The translations under genes were made by a program, and so were the position numbers. Below the pieces are notes generated by a model. The model made no database searches and was not told the DNA's origin. It saw only the letters and a program-made list of their open reading frames with translations. From the NCBI GenBank assembly GCA_002471375.1, contig DKPV01000039.1:1-7561 (forward strand): 7,561 nt of DNA, read 5' to 3'. Position 1 is the first letter of the stretch. The number at the start of each line of letters is the position of its first letter. The DNA is from Flavobacteriales bacterium UBA7325. GTDB taxonomy: Bacteria; Bacteroidota; Bacteroidia; Flavobacteriales_D; Crocinitomicaceae. Of this stretch, positions 1 to 6,331 are shown piece after piece.

Positions 1-946
1 AATCATACATTTCTTGAAAATCTTCTTCGGTCTCTCCAGGATAACCGGCAATTAAAGTAGTTCGAATTGCTATTCCTGGAACGACAGCTCGTATATTTTT
101 AATTAACTCTTCTGTTTTTTCACGCGTAATTCCTCTACGCATTGCCTGAAGAATTTTGGTTGATCCATGCTGCAATGGAATATCTAAGTAGTTACATACT
201 GTTTTGCTAGCATTCATTTCGTCAAGAACATCCATTGGAAAACCAGATGGGTAAGCATAATGGAGACGAATCCATTCAATACCATCAACACCCTTTAACT
301 TACTAATTAGGTCAGCGAGAGCTCTCTTTTTATAGATATCCAATCCATAATAGGTTAAATCTTGAGCAATCAGCATTAGTTCTTTCACCCCCTTAGCAGC
401 AAGTGATTTTGCCTGTGTAACAAGATCTTCCATTGGCGTAGAAACATGCTTCCCCCTCATAATTGGAATTGCACAAAACGAACAAGGACGATCGCAACCT
501 TCCGCAATTTTAAAATATGCAAAATGCGTTGGAGTTGTCAGTAATCTTTCGCCAATAAGTTCATGCTTATAATCTGCCTTAAGAGTTTTCATAAGGTTGG
601 GCAATTCTTTCGTCCCAAAAAACGCGTCAACTTCCGGAATTTCTGAAATAAGATCAGCTTTATATCGCTCTGACAGACACCCTGTCACATAAACTTTATC
701 CACCATTCCATCGTTCTTGGCTTCAGCAAAACGCATAATGGTATCAATCGACTCTTGCTTGGCATGATCAATGAATCCACAAGTATTAATTATAACAATC
801 TCAGAGTCATCTTGCTGAGCCTCATGCTCAACTTCAAATTTATTGGCTACCAATTGAGCCATCATAACCTCAGAATCGAATATGTTTTTTGAGCAACCTA
901 GCGTCACCACATTCACCTTGTTCTTCTTAAGTGTCTTCGTTTTCAT
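1..946 (-). CDS. rimO: Ribosomal protein S12 methylthiotransferase RimO (3' end cut by window edge)
   Basis: Radical-SAM enzyme that adds a methylthio group to the beta-carbon of a conserved aspartate of ribosomal protein S12, using two Fe-S clusters in the cytoplasm. I translated it from the ATG at 946; 315 codons are visible. The N-terminal UPF0004 domain begins with TLGCSKN and supplies Cys18, Cys56 (NTCGF) and Cys90 (TGC), the ligands of the auxiliary cluster. The radical-SAM motif is CDRPCSFC at residues 151-158 (Cys151, Cys155, Cys158), followed by AIPIMRG. IAQDLTYYGLD at 193-203 and PLQHGS at 257-262 are typical of RimO rather than MiaB. The family is usually about 430-440 residues, so roughly 120 residues, including the C-terminal TRAM domain, lie outside the window. 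A -7 box sits only 4 nt before the ATG. RimO over MiaB or MtaB is a confident choice. Confidence 0.96.
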   Translation of the reverse strand, partial: MKTKTLKKNKVNVVTLGCSKNIFDSEVMMAQLVANKFEVEHEAQQDDSEIVIINTCGFIDHAKQESIDTIMRFAEAKNDGMVDKVYVTGCLSERYKADLISEIPEVDAFFGTKELPNLMKTLKADYKHELIGERLLTTPTHFAYFKIAEGCDRPCSFCAIPIMRGKHVSTPMEDLVTQAKSLAAKGVKELMLIAQDLTYYGLDIYKKRALADLISKLKGVDGIEWIRLHYAYPSGFPMDVLDEMNASKTVCNYLDIPLQHGSTKILQAMRRGITREKTEELIKNIRAVVPGIAIRTTLIAGYPGETEEDFQEMYD

Positions 947-950
947 GGTG

Positions 951-958
951 CAAAGATA
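951..958 (-). promoter_or_regulatory. Bacteroidota -7 promoter element of rimO
   Basis: Read on the minus strand, TATCTTTG matches the Bacteroidota -7 consensus TAnnTTTG exactly, followed by CACC and then the rimO ATG at 946. No clear TTG is seen about 19-20 nt upstream; only an AT-rich ATTTTC lies near that distance. Transcription normally begins a few bases after this box, so the mRNA would start at or next to the start codon. This box could make the transcript almost leaderless. Confidence 0.7.
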
Positions 959-1008
959 CGTAAACTATACACAGAAAATAGTATTCCTGTTTTGTTGAAT
1001 TTTCTATA

Positions 1009-1024
1009 AATAAACCTGTTTATT
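1009..1024. repeat. 7-bp inverted repeat in the divergent rimO/lipoprotein promoter region
   Basis: AATAAAC (1009-1015) and GTTTATT (1018-1024) are perfect inverted copies separated by CT. The dyad covers the place where the -33 element of the rightward promoter (-7 box at 1038-1045) would lie, so it could be an operator. It is AT-rich and short, and chance is a real alternative. Confidence 0.35.
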
Positions 1025-1037
1025 CCACTCTTGGTAT

Positions 1038-1045
1038 TATATTTG
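1038..1045 (+). promoter_or_regulatory. Bacteroidota -7 promoter element of the 1079 lipoprotein gene
   Basis: TATATTTG matches TAnnTTTG exactly and lies 33 nt before the ATG at 1079. No good TTG is present at the expected -33 position; CTG at 1016-1018 has the right 19-nt spacing. It probably drives the lipoprotein and, by read-through, elbB. Confidence 0.55.
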
Positions 1046-1078
1046 AATCACTGCCAGTGAAACCATAAAAAACAAAAC

Positions 1079-1516
1079 ATGAAAATTCTATCAGCATTTG
1101 CTATTTGCACCCTATTATTTGCGTGCGCGAACTCACGAAAAGCGAATAATAACATTGAGGAAACTAAGCAAGAACCAGTAGCAGCGCAATTGGGCGATGT
1201 AACTGCGGACTCTGACCCACTTACAATAAAAAGTGCTTCAATTGATGGAAACATCGTAACAATTGATGTTGAGTATTCAGGTGGATGTGAAGAGCATTGG
1301 GTTGATTTAGTTGGAAGTTTTGCTGTTATGAAATCTTTACCTCCAAAGCGATCAATCAAGTTGATGCATACAGCGAATGGAGACGCTTGCCGAAAGGTAA
1401 TTAATGAGACATTGGTTTTTGATATTAGCGCACTAGCTGCAAGCCAGACTCCAGGAAGCGTGATCACTCTTATTCTTGATGGCTTTAAAGGAGAACTTAC
1501 TTACACTTACCCATAG
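1079..1516 (+). CDS. Small lipoprotein of unknown function with a GGC-x2-H motif
   Basis: Not recognised beyond being a Bacteroidota-type lipoprotein of 145 residues. Residues 1-15 form a short signal peptide with a hydrophobic core, ending in LFAC, so Cys16 should be lipidated and the protein held in an envelope membrane, probably the outer one. A low-complexity polar linker rich in Asn, Glu and Lys (about 17-45) leads to one compact, beta-rich domain (about 46-145). That domain contains VEYSGGCEEHW (64-74), with Cys70 and His73, then SLPPKRSIKL and Cys104. Cys70 and Cys104 could form a disulfide, or Cys70 and His73 could bind metal; both are inference. The start is secure because the signal peptide begins at this ATG. 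elbB starts 8 bp after the stop, suggesting one transcript, although the two products act in different compartments. Confidence 0.85.
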   Translation: MKILSAFAICTLLFACANSRKANNNIEETKQEPVAAQLGDVTADSDPLTIKSASIDGNIVTIDVEYSGGCEEHWVDLVGSFAVMKSLPPKRSIKLMHTANGDACRKVINETLVFDISALAASQTPGSVITLILDGFKGELTYTYP

Positions 1517-1524
1517 GATCATAC

Positions 1525-2205
1525 ATGAAAATTGGAGTTCTACTCTCAGGTTGTGGAGTCTATGATGGCGCCGAAATTCAGGAAGCCGTATTGACACTTC
1601 TTGCAATTGAAGAAATTGACGCTGAAGCCATTTGTATTTCAGTCGACCAAAATCAACACCATGTCATTAATCACCTCAATGGGGAGGAAATGAATGAACC
1701 CAGAAATATTCTTGTGGAGTCTGCCCGTATCGCAAGAGGCTCTGTCACAAATATAAACGACATTAGTCCAGCAGACCTTGATGCACTGGTAATTCCTGGC
1801 GGATTCGGGAGCGCTACGAATTTTACAAAATGGGCCTTTTCTGGTCCTGAAGGAGAAATACTTCCCGAAGTTAAGTTGCTTCTTGTCAACCTAATTAACA
1901 TTGGAAAACCAATAGCTGCATTATGTGTAAGCCCTGTTGTTCTGGCAAAGGCATTAGAAGGTTCTTCCTTTGAAGCTTCGATGACAATTGGTACGGATCA
2001 AGAACCTTCCCCTTATGATATCAAAGGTTTTACGGATGGGCTTCGAACTACTGGAACACAAACTCAAATGAAATCTGTACGCGAAATACATCTAGACGAG
2101 AAAAACAAAATTGTTACTGCTCCGTGCTACATGATGGATGCTAGCATTCTAGATGTCAGAAAAAACATTCGATCAGCTATTGAAGCGCTCCGAGACTTGG
2201 TTTAA
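1525..2205 (+). CDS. elbB: ElbB-like glyoxalase, DJ-1/PfpI superfamily
   Basis: A 226-residue cytoplasmic protein of the class I glutamine amidotransferase-like (DJ-1/PfpI) fold. E. coli ElbB (about 217 residues) is annotated as an isoprenoid biosynthesis protein with amidotransferase-like domain and has glyoxalase activity in vitro; the physiological substrate is unsettled. Diagnostic segments are LLSGCGVYDGAEIQE (6-20), with the conserved Glu17, VIPGGFGSATNF (89-100), and the nucleophile elbow ALCVSP (132-137), which places the catalytic Cys at 134. The C-terminal part keeps the TIGTD and TGTQTQ segments seen in the family. AGGA at 1515-1518 lies 6 nt before the ATG and overlaps the stop of the preceding lipoprotein gene, giving an unusually clear ribosome-binding site for this genome and suggesting translational coupling. 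No terminator is visible after it. Confidence 0.93.
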   Translation: MKIGVLLSGCGVYDGAEIQEAVLTLLAIEEIDAEAICISVDQNQHHVINHLNGEEMNEPRNILVESARIARGSVTNINDISPADLDALVIPGGFGSATNFTKWAFSGPEGEILPEVKLLLVNLINIGKPIAALCVSPVVLAKALEGSSFEASMTIGTDQEPSPYDIKGFTDGLRTTGTQTQMKSVREIHLDEKNKIVTAPCYMMDASILDVRKNIRSAIEALRDLV

Positions 2206-2277
2206 AAGATTCTAAGATTTTTCTTCGATCATTCTTTCAAGGCAATATCATTTATTCGTGTTTGTTTTGAATAAATG

Positions 2278-2287
2278 TTGTTAACAA
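2278..2287. promoter_or_regulatory. 10-bp palindrome upstream of pckA, possible operator
   Basis: TTGTTAACAA is a perfect palindrome ending 8 nt before the TAGATTTG box at 2296. Its TTG at 2278-2280 is only 15 nt from that box, short for a -33 element, so the site may be a regulator-binding site instead. pckA is commonly controlled by carbon source, but no known regulator consensus is recognised here. Confidence 0.3.
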
Positions 2288-2295
2288 GATTTCTT

Positions 2296-2303
2296 TAGAT
2301 TTG
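2296..2303 (+). promoter_or_regulatory. Candidate distal -7 element for pckA
   Basis: TAGATTTG matches TAnnTTTG exactly, 97 nt before the chosen pckA ATG at 2401. It would give a leader of about 90 nt. A properly spaced -33 TTG is missing. Confidence 0.45.
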
Positions 2304-2349
2304 TGGGAAACTAGTGACTAATTTCATAGAAAACTCGTTTATAATGCCT

Positions 2350-2357
2350 TAATTTTG
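2350..2357 (+). promoter_or_regulatory. Candidate proximal -7 element for pckA
   Basis: TAATTTTG also matches TAnnTTTG exactly and lies 43 nt before the ATG at 2401. It is more AT-rich than the distal box and lacks a TTG at the -33 position. Either box, or both, could drive pckA. Confidence 0.4.
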
Positions 2358-2400
2358 TTAATCACAAACAACAAGCAACATAAGCTTGAAAATAATTTAT

Positions 2401-4014
2401 ATGGATGTATTTGGTAAGATAGGAAACAATGCAGATTTGAATGCCTCGATCGGTTTAACGAATCTTGGAAATCAATTTTGGAATTTGACACCTTCTGAGT
2501 TAATTGAGGATACCATCCTCACTGGACAAGGGATGTTGACAGATACTGGCGCTATAGCTATCGAAACTGGTGAATTTACAGGACGATCTCCTAAGGATCG
2601 ATTTGTAGTGTGTGATGGAAATACTGAAGATGCAGTATGGTGGGGAGATATCAATATTAAATTTACACCCGAAAAATTTAAGGCCCTTTACAATCGAATG
2701 AAGGCCTATTTAAATGGGAAAGATGTTTACATCAGAGATGCTCATGCCTGTGCTGACGAAAATTTCAAAATGAATTTGCGTGTTGTCACTGAGACACCAT
2801 GGTCGAATCAATTCGCAAGCAACATGTTCCTTCGTCCAACAAATGACGAATTAGTGGACTTTGATCCAGAATGGCACATAGTATGTGCTCCAGGGTTTAT
2901 TGCGGATCCAGAAATCGACGGGACGCGTCAACACAATTTTGCCGTGATCAACTTTACAGAAAAAATGATCATCATTGGTGGAACTGGATATACAGGAGAA
3001 ATCAAAAAAGGTATTTTCTCTGTATTAAACTTCATACTTCCACACGAGAAGAATGTTCTTTCGATGCACTGCTCAGCGAACATTGGTAAAGATGGTGATA
3101 CAGCTATCTTCTTTGGATTATCAGGAACTGGTAAAACAACACTCTCGTCTGATCCTGAGCGGAAGCTAATTGGTGATGATGAGCATGGATGGGCGGATGA
3201 CACTGTTTTCAACTTTGAAGGTGGATGTTATGCAAAGACAATCGACCTTTCAAGAGAGAAAGAGCCTCAAATTTATGATGCCATTAAATATGGTGCCATC
3301 TTAGAGAATATTGGCTTCCACGAAGGCACTTCAACACCAGACTATGAAAATTGTGAGATAACACAAAACACTCGTGTTTCTTACCCGATTCATCATATTG
3401 ACAACATCGTGACTCCATCAGTTGGATCTTCACCGAAGAACATATTCTTCCTGACAGCAGATGCATTTGGTGTACTACCTCCAATTTCACGTTTAACAAC
3501 TGAACAGGCAATGTATCACTTCATGTCAGGATATACTGCAAAGGTTGCAGGAACTGAAATGGGAATTACTGAACCGCAAACAACATTCTCTGCTTGTTTC
3601 GGAGCTGCATTCTTACCGCTTCACCCTGCTAAATATGCTGAGCTTTTAGGAAACAAACTTGAAGGAACTGATATCAAAGTGTGGTTAATCAATACTGGGT
3701 GGTCTGGCGGATCATATGGAACTGGAAGTCGAATGAAGTTGAAATACACTCGTGCGATGATTACAGCTGCTATGAACGGAAAATTGGATAACGTTGAGTT
3801 TAAAACACAACCAATATTTGAACTAGCAATCCCAACCGAATGTGAAGGTGTACCAAGTGAAGTATTGAATCCAGTGGATACGTGGGAAGATAAAGCTGCA
3901 TTTGAAGAAACAGCTCAAAACTTAGCAAGTCAGTTCATCAAAAACTTTGCTCAATTCGAAGCTGAAACAAGTGATGCGATTATGTCTGCTGCGCCAAAAG
4001 TAATGGCCTCGTAG
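2401..4014 (+). CDS. pckA: Phosphoenolpyruvate carboxykinase (ATP)
   Basis: Cytoplasmic enzyme that interconverts oxaloacetate + ATP and phosphoenolpyruvate + CO2 + ADP, the committed step of gluconeogenesis and in some anaerobes a CO2-fixing step. The product is 537 residues; E. coli PckA has 540. Landmarks in order: TGRSPKDRF with substrate-binding Arg62, GGTGYTGEIKKGIFS with the metal/substrate Lys, MHCSAN with the metal-binding His, the P-loop GLSGTGKT (239-246), kinase-2 motif GDDEHGW with Asp259 and Asp260, NTRVSYPI, SGYTAKVAGTE, and NTGWSGGSYGTGSRMKL near the adenine pocket. The P-loop distinguishes the ATP-type from the GTP-type enzyme by sequence. The frame also extends to a TTG at 2386, which would add 5 residues; the ATG at 2401 is preferred because the length then fits the family. 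All key residues are intact. Its own promoter region lies upstream and a strong terminator follows. Confidence 0.98.
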   Translation: MDVFGKIGNNADLNASIGLTNLGNQFWNLTPSELIEDTILTGQGMLTDTGAIAIETGEFTGRSPKDRFVVCDGNTEDAVWWGDINIKFTPEKFKALYNRMKAYLNGKDVYIRDAHACADENFKMNLRVVTETPWSNQFASNMFLRPTNDELVDFDPEWHIVCAPGFIADPEIDGTRQHNFAVINFTEKMIIIGGTGYTGEIKKGIFSVLNFILPHEKNVLSMHCSANIGKDGDTAIFFGLSGTGKTTLSSDPERKLIGDDEHGWADDTVFNFEGGCYAKTIDLSREKEPQIYDAIKYGAILENIGFHEGTSTPDYENCEITQNTRVSYPIHHIDNIVTPSVGSSPKNIFFLTADAFGVLPPISRLTTEQAMYHFMSGYTAKVAGTEMGITEPQTTFSACFGAAFLPLHPAKYAELLGNKLEGTDIKVWLINTGWSGGSYGTGSRMKLKYTRAMITAAMNGKLDNVEFKTQPIFELAIPTECEGVPSEVLNPVDTWEDKAAFEETAQNLASQFIKNFAQFEAETSDAIMSAAPKVMAS

Positions 4015-4034
4015 ATAAATTAAACATATTTCTT

Positions 4035-4071
4035 AAAATCCCGACTCCTCATGAGTTGGGATTTTTTTTTT
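4035..4071 (+). terminator. Intrinsic terminator of pckA
   Basis: AAAATCCCGACTC (4035-4047) pairs along its full 13 bp with the arm at 4053-4065, with one G-T wobble and a 5-nt loop CTCAT. A run of ten T follows at 4062-4071. It begins 20 nt after the pckA stop. The A-run on the other arm would also allow some reverse-strand function, but no minus-strand gene ends here. Confidence 0.93.
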
Positions 4072-4184
4072 GCATTTACTTGACATGTCCCGGAATAACT
4101 AAATTCTAAGAAAAGAACGAAAACTATCGATCATAGGCTCACTCTGATCATCTAACCAATTGAATTTCAAACTATACTGTTTCA

Positions 4185-4202
4185 TTGAGTATATTCACTC
4201 AA
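4185..4202. repeat. 6-bp inverted repeat before the 4215 lipoprotein gene
   Basis: TTGAGT (4185-4190) and ACTCAA (4197-4202) are perfect inverted copies with a 6-nt spacer, ending 12 nt before the ATG at 4215. It could be an operator or a leader hairpin limiting initiation. No TAnnTTTG box was found between the pckA terminator and this gene, so the promoter is unidentified. Confidence 0.3.
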
Positions 4203-4214
4203 AGTCCATACACA

Positions 4215-4763
4215 ATGAAAACACTCCTCGCACTATCAAGTTTTGTTATTCTATTGACCGCTTGCTCCGACCCGATTGAAATGAATTCAAGTGAAGTATT
4301 CAAATTACTGACTCAAGAAGAAGGTACAATAGGGGGTATCATGCTCGGCGACTCCTGGGCCGAGGCTGAGGGAAGGATGAAAAACTACAACGATCTAATC
4401 GTCGTAGAATACCACCAAGTTCTCGGTACTTTTGCAATAGACTATGGACATGAAAATCGAAGGTTTGTTATTAATTGTAACCTGAAGAATGACATCATTC
4501 AAAGTCTAGATATAAAGATTGTGGACTTAAAAAAAAACAAAGACAAAATTATCAAGCTTCATGATCGCTTAGCCAAACATTACACGGAGGAGTACCCTGA
4601 TGAGTGCACGCGATACCCCGGTGATTTCGATAGTGATTTTGGAAAATGGCGTGTAATGAATGGCGAAGAAAGTTTAAAGATCAATTCACCTACTCTTATT
4701 GGACTAGCCCCCGAAGCAACTAAATGCTACAATATCGATATATCCTTAACCAAAGAATTGTAG
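4215..4763 (+). CDS. Lipoprotein of unknown function
   Basis: Not recognised. The product has 182 residues. The ATG at 4215 is chosen over an in-frame TTG at 4185 because the signal peptide starts exactly there: Met-Lys, a hydrophobic core, then the lipobox LTAC with lipidated Cys17. The mature part begins SDPIEMNSSEVF and carries a GGIMLGDSWAEAEGRMK segment (40-56), of the kind seen in small envelope proteins that start with a Gly-rich turn followed by a helix. Next come beta-strand-like segments (FAIDYG, RFVINC), a charged helix (about 105-126) and a C-terminal part with Cys131 and Cys171. With Cys88 this leaves three cysteines in the exported part. It lies alone behind the pckA terminator and converges on the minus-strand peptidase, sharing no spacer with it. 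Confidence 0.82.
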   Translation: MKTLLALSSFVILLTACSDPIEMNSSEVFKLLTQEEGTIGGIMLGDSWAEAEGRMKNYNDLIVVEYHQVLGTFAIDYGHENRRFVINCNLKNDIIQSLDIKIVDLKKNKDKIIKLHDRLAKHYTEEYPDECTRYPGDFDSDFGKWRVMNGEESLKINSPTLIGLAPEATKCYNIDISLTKEL

Positions 4764-4769
4764 CTACAA
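4758..4769. other. 12-bp palindrome holding both convergent stop codons
   Basis: TTGTAGCTACAA is a perfect palindrome. Its centre TAGCTA supplies TAG for the plus-strand lipoprotein (4761-4763) and TAG for the minus-strand peptidase (4764-4766), so the two genes end back to back with no spacer. The symmetry also makes the last sense codon of both genes TTG (Leu). There is no T-run, so it is not an obvious terminator. Confidence 0.8.
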
Positions 4770-5687
4770 GCTTTTCATCAAATACTCATACAGAGCGACC
4801 ATGGTATTTATATCGTGTTTATAGACCAACTCATCTGGTGAATGAACATGATCCTCTGGCGCACCTATAAAACACCAATCAATTGGTAGATCTGATTTTT
4901 GCAAGACTCCCCCATCGCTTCCTCCGGCCGACTCAACTTCTAATTGAAATTCAATCCCGGATTCCTTGGCAAGGGCAATGATTCTATTGAGATAGGATCT
5001 TCTTGGTATTCCAGCATCTCGCATCGAAATAGCAACTCCTCCAGAATGCTTAACTCCGGGCGTCACCCAGGTAATATCGGAAATCAAAGATTGTCGCACT
5101 CTATAATTGTCGTAAAGATATCTAGCACAGAAACCGACAGAATTACCGCCATGTTCCTCATAAGTTGAGAAAACAATTGCACCGTTTTCTAGGGTCTCTG
5201 CAACTCTCAACGCATTCCAAATCCCCAATCTATTATCAAGATATGGTGATTGCACAGTGTCGTTAGTCTCTCTGAAATTTGGTTTAAACGTTAGAACAGT
5301 ACCTCTATCAAATTCCCGATCTGATACATACTTGAGGGTTTTCGGACCATCTTCGGAATCAATAATCATCAATTCCGTCTCAATCTCTCCCCCGCTATCA
5401 GAACCAACAAGAGGCATTCCATCAATTGCCCGTGGGCCACCAATCTTAATTAATTCTTTGTCGTAACCGATTGAATAACCGATGCTATCCATATGAGCAT
5501 AGATTGCTGTTGTCGGTTCCCCAAAGACAAGAATTAAACAATCCTGAAACCCTTCTCCATGAACAATTTTAGGCTTAACCGCCCAATTATCAGAAGACCC
5601 TCCGACGTATTGTAAAATGAATTCCTTCACTCTCGATTCATCCCCTGAGACACCTCTAATCTCAACCAATTTCTCTAATAACTCCAT
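4764..5687 (-). CDS. M42-like zinc metallopeptidase (aminopeptidase)
   Basis: Probable cytoplasmic two-metal aminopeptidase of the M42 group within clan MH, which trims N-terminal residues from peptides. The product has 307 residues from the ATG at 5687. Predicted metal and catalytic residues appear in the expected order: His65 and Asp67 in AHMDSIG, Asp151 in YLDNRLG, Glu177-Glu178 in STYEEHGG, Asp204 in SDITWV and His282 in DHVHSPDE. No signal peptide is seen. M42 enzymes are often 340-360 residues, so this one is short, mainly between the His and Asp ligands. The frame extends to a TTG at 5702 that would overlap yigZ by 14 nt; the ATG is preferred because it lies one base after the yigZ stop (TAA-G-ATG), an arrangement suited to re-initiation. 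An M28- or M20-like assignment is the alternative; preference for a particular residue cannot be read from sequence. Confidence 0.86.
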   Translation of the reverse strand: MELLEKLVEIRGVSGDESRVKEFILQYVGGSSDNWAVKPKIVHGEGFQDCLILVFGEPTTAIYAHMDSIGYSIGYDKELIKIGGPRAIDGMPLVGSDSGGEIETELMIIDSEDGPKTLKYVSDREFDRGTVLTFKPNFRETNDTVQSPYLDNRLGIWNALRVAETLENGAIVFSTYEEHGGNSVGFCARYLYDNYRVRQSLISDITWVTPGVKHSGGVAISMRDAGIPRRSYLNRIIALAKESGIEFQLEVESAGGSDGGVLQKSDLPIDWCFIGAPEDHVHSPDELVYKHDINTMVALYEYLMKSL

Positions 5688-5688
5688 C

Positions 5689-6303
5689 TTAATATGTTCC
5701 AATTGAATCTATTTCAACACTTTCTAAAGCCTTGAGCTCGTCACGAATTCCATCCGCTTTATATAAGGGTAAATTTGTTTTAAGCTCACAGCTCAGCTCA
5801 AAAATATTGTCAACCATCTCCAACTGATACTTCTTTAATATGTTCATTACAGAAGCCATGGAAATGTATTCGAAGCTAATCCTTACCCATTCAAAAACTT
5901 CACGCTCTACAATACGAGCTCCGAGCAGAGCTTCTTTGGCAGCTGTTCTATAAGCATTGATCAACCCGCCAACTCCTAATTTGGTGCCGCCATAATATCT
6001 CACAACTCCAATAAAAACGTTTGTAACCTCAAATGACTGGAGTTGTCCTAGGATTGGTGCTCCAGCAGAATTAGACGGCTCTCCATCATCATTAGCTCTA
6101 TAAACATCTCCATTCAATCCAAATCTATATGCATAGCACAGATGCCGTGCCTGATGATGCTCTTTTTGAATCATTGCTAACAATTCCTTCGCCTTTTCAG
6201 CGGAAGCGCAGGGTACACAAACACCAATAAACTTCGAACCCTTCTCTTTGTAGAGTCCCTCAGAGCGACCATTAACAGTCAAATATGTGGATTTCACCTC
6301 CAA
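5689..6303 (-). CDS. yigZ: YigZ/IMPACT family protein (UPF0029)
   Basis: A 204-residue cytoplasmic protein, the same length as E. coli YigZ. The N-terminal UPF0029 (IMPACT) domain spans about 16-130 and contains KGSKFIG, HHQARHLCYAYRFG (49-62), ANDDGEPSNSAGAPIL (70-85) and VRYYGGTKLGVGGLINAYR (101-119), all hallmarks of the family. The C-terminal domain of ferredoxin-like type (DUF1949) spans about 136-200. Its bacterial role is not established; the eukaryotic relative IMPACT/YIH1 restrains the Gcn2 kinase during translational stress. There is no ATG near the expected N terminus. TTG at 6303 gives the family length and has AAGG about 8 nt before it; GTG at 6297 is the alternative. The start lies only 28 bp from the divergent lipoprotein ATG. 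The peptidase gene follows one base after the stop, so the two are very likely co-transcribed. Confidence 0.92.
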   Translation of the reverse strand: MEVKSTYLTVNGRSEGLYKEKGSKFIGVCVPCASAEKAKELLAMIQKEHHQARHLCYAYRFGLNGDVYRANDDGEPSNSAGAPILGQLQSFEVTNVFIGVVRYYGGTKLGVGGLINAYRTAAKEALLGARIVEREVFEWVRISFEYISMASVMNILKKYQLEMVDNIFELSCELKTNLPLYKADGIRDELKALESVEIDSIGTY

Positions 6304-6331
6304 TTTGTTTACCTTGCTAGAAATAGAAAAA

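Noticed and set aside
1048..1467. 139-codon open frame on the minus strand
   Set aside because: It lies antisense to the lipoprotein at 1079-1516, which has a signal peptide, lipobox and its own promoter box. The antisense product has no recognisable features.
2206..2240. Possible terminator after elbB (AAGATTTTTCTT)
   Set aside because: Only a 4-bp stem can be formed and there is no clean T-run after it.
2386..2400. TTG start adding five residues to PckA
   Set aside because: The ATG at 2401 gives the usual family length; the extra residues match no known N terminus.
2871..3511. Several open frames of 70-95 codons on both strands inside pckA
   Set aside because: pckA is intact with all catalytic motifs across this interval; the others are out-of-frame shadows.
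4944..5466. Two plus-strand open frames of about 70 codons
   Set aside because: They lie antisense to the M42-like peptidase, whose metal ligands are all present in the minus-strand frame.
5688..5702. TTG start at 5702 for the peptidase
   Set aside because: It would overlap yigZ by 14 nt, while an ATG lies one base past the yigZ stop and the family-like sequence begins there.
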